5,189 bases of DNA from Chlamydiota bacterium (lineage in GTDB: Bacteria; Chlamydiota; Chlamydiia; Chlamydiales; Waddliaceae), in assembly GCA_011065005.1 (NCBI GenBank), contig JAAKFP010000200.1:1-5189 (forward strand). Direction: 5' to 3'. Below the pieces are notes generated by a model. That model did no database searches. It was not told the DNA's origin and saw nothing but the letters and a program-made list of their open reading frames with translations. Numbering within the stretch: position 1 is the stretch's first letter; each line of letters begins with the position of its first letter. Positions 5,180 to 5,189 of the stretch are shown in pieces. A program made the position numbers and the translations under genes.

Positions 5180-5189
5180 CAGAAATGTG
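5120..5189 (+). repeat. Direct repeat, right copy (pairs with 1-70)
   Basis: This is the partner of the left copy, 61 of 70 bases identical and colinear at an offset of 5119. It spans the last 19 codons of the DUF2293-like gene, its TAG stop and 10 bases of 3' flank up to the window edge. The match may continue past the window. Confidence 0.85.

Noticed and set aside
1..5189. Terminal repeats as an assembly overlap or circular element
   Set aside because: The two copies differ at 9 of 70 positions including functional codons; an assembly overlap would be identical.
1..5189. tRNA, rRNA, CRISPR array, transposase or insertion sequence
   Set aside because: No cloverleaf pattern, regularly spaced repeats, transposase motifs or terminal inverted repeats were seen.

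Overview
The window looks like a piece of the chromosome of a Chlamydiae-lineage bacterium, probably a Chlamydia-related (environmental) member rather than a classical Chlamydia. The evidence is an RsmI/YraL-type methylase of the short subfamily found in Chlamydia, lying next to a HemW-type radical SAM gene. As I recall, the same two families sit close together in C. trachomatis as CT048 and CT052. A large protein with two adjacent hydrophobic lobes also resembles chlamydial inclusion-membrane (Inc) proteins. The genus cannot be fixed from this sequence alone. Base composition appears moderately AT-rich by eye, and the spacers are distinctly more AT-rich than the genes.

Layout. Positions 1-39 are the last codons of a gene whose body lies upstream of the window. 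It is a near-copy of the end of the last gene here. The RsmI-like methylase follows on + (110-823). It runs tail-to-tail, with an 8-bp overlap, into hemW on - (816-1955). HemW is translationally coupled through a TAATG junction to an upstream 158-aa acidic coiled-coil protein on - (1955-2431). A 345-bp AT-rich divergent spacer (2432-2776) separates this minus-strand pair from a 523-aa Inc-like protein on + (2777-4348). A 129-bp spacer with a consensus -35 box leads to the last gene on + (4478-5179). It encodes a 233-aa zinc-ribbon protein resembling the N-terminal part of bacterial DUF2293-containing proteins.

Functionally the window mixes housekeeping genes (methylase, haem-chaperone-type HemW) with genes that look like host-interaction or lineage-specific genes (the Inc-like protein and the acidic coiled-coil protein). 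The most notable structural fact is that the first and last 70 bases are diverged direct repeats (61 of 70 identical, no gaps). They contain the ends of two paralogous DUF2293-like genes, so the five-gene unit has a paralogue end on both sides. The second point of interest is the Inc-like protein, whose C-terminal tail carries PSAP and LPEY, short motifs of the kind that recruit eukaryotic ESCRT and NEDD4-family proteins. That function is an inference from sequence only.
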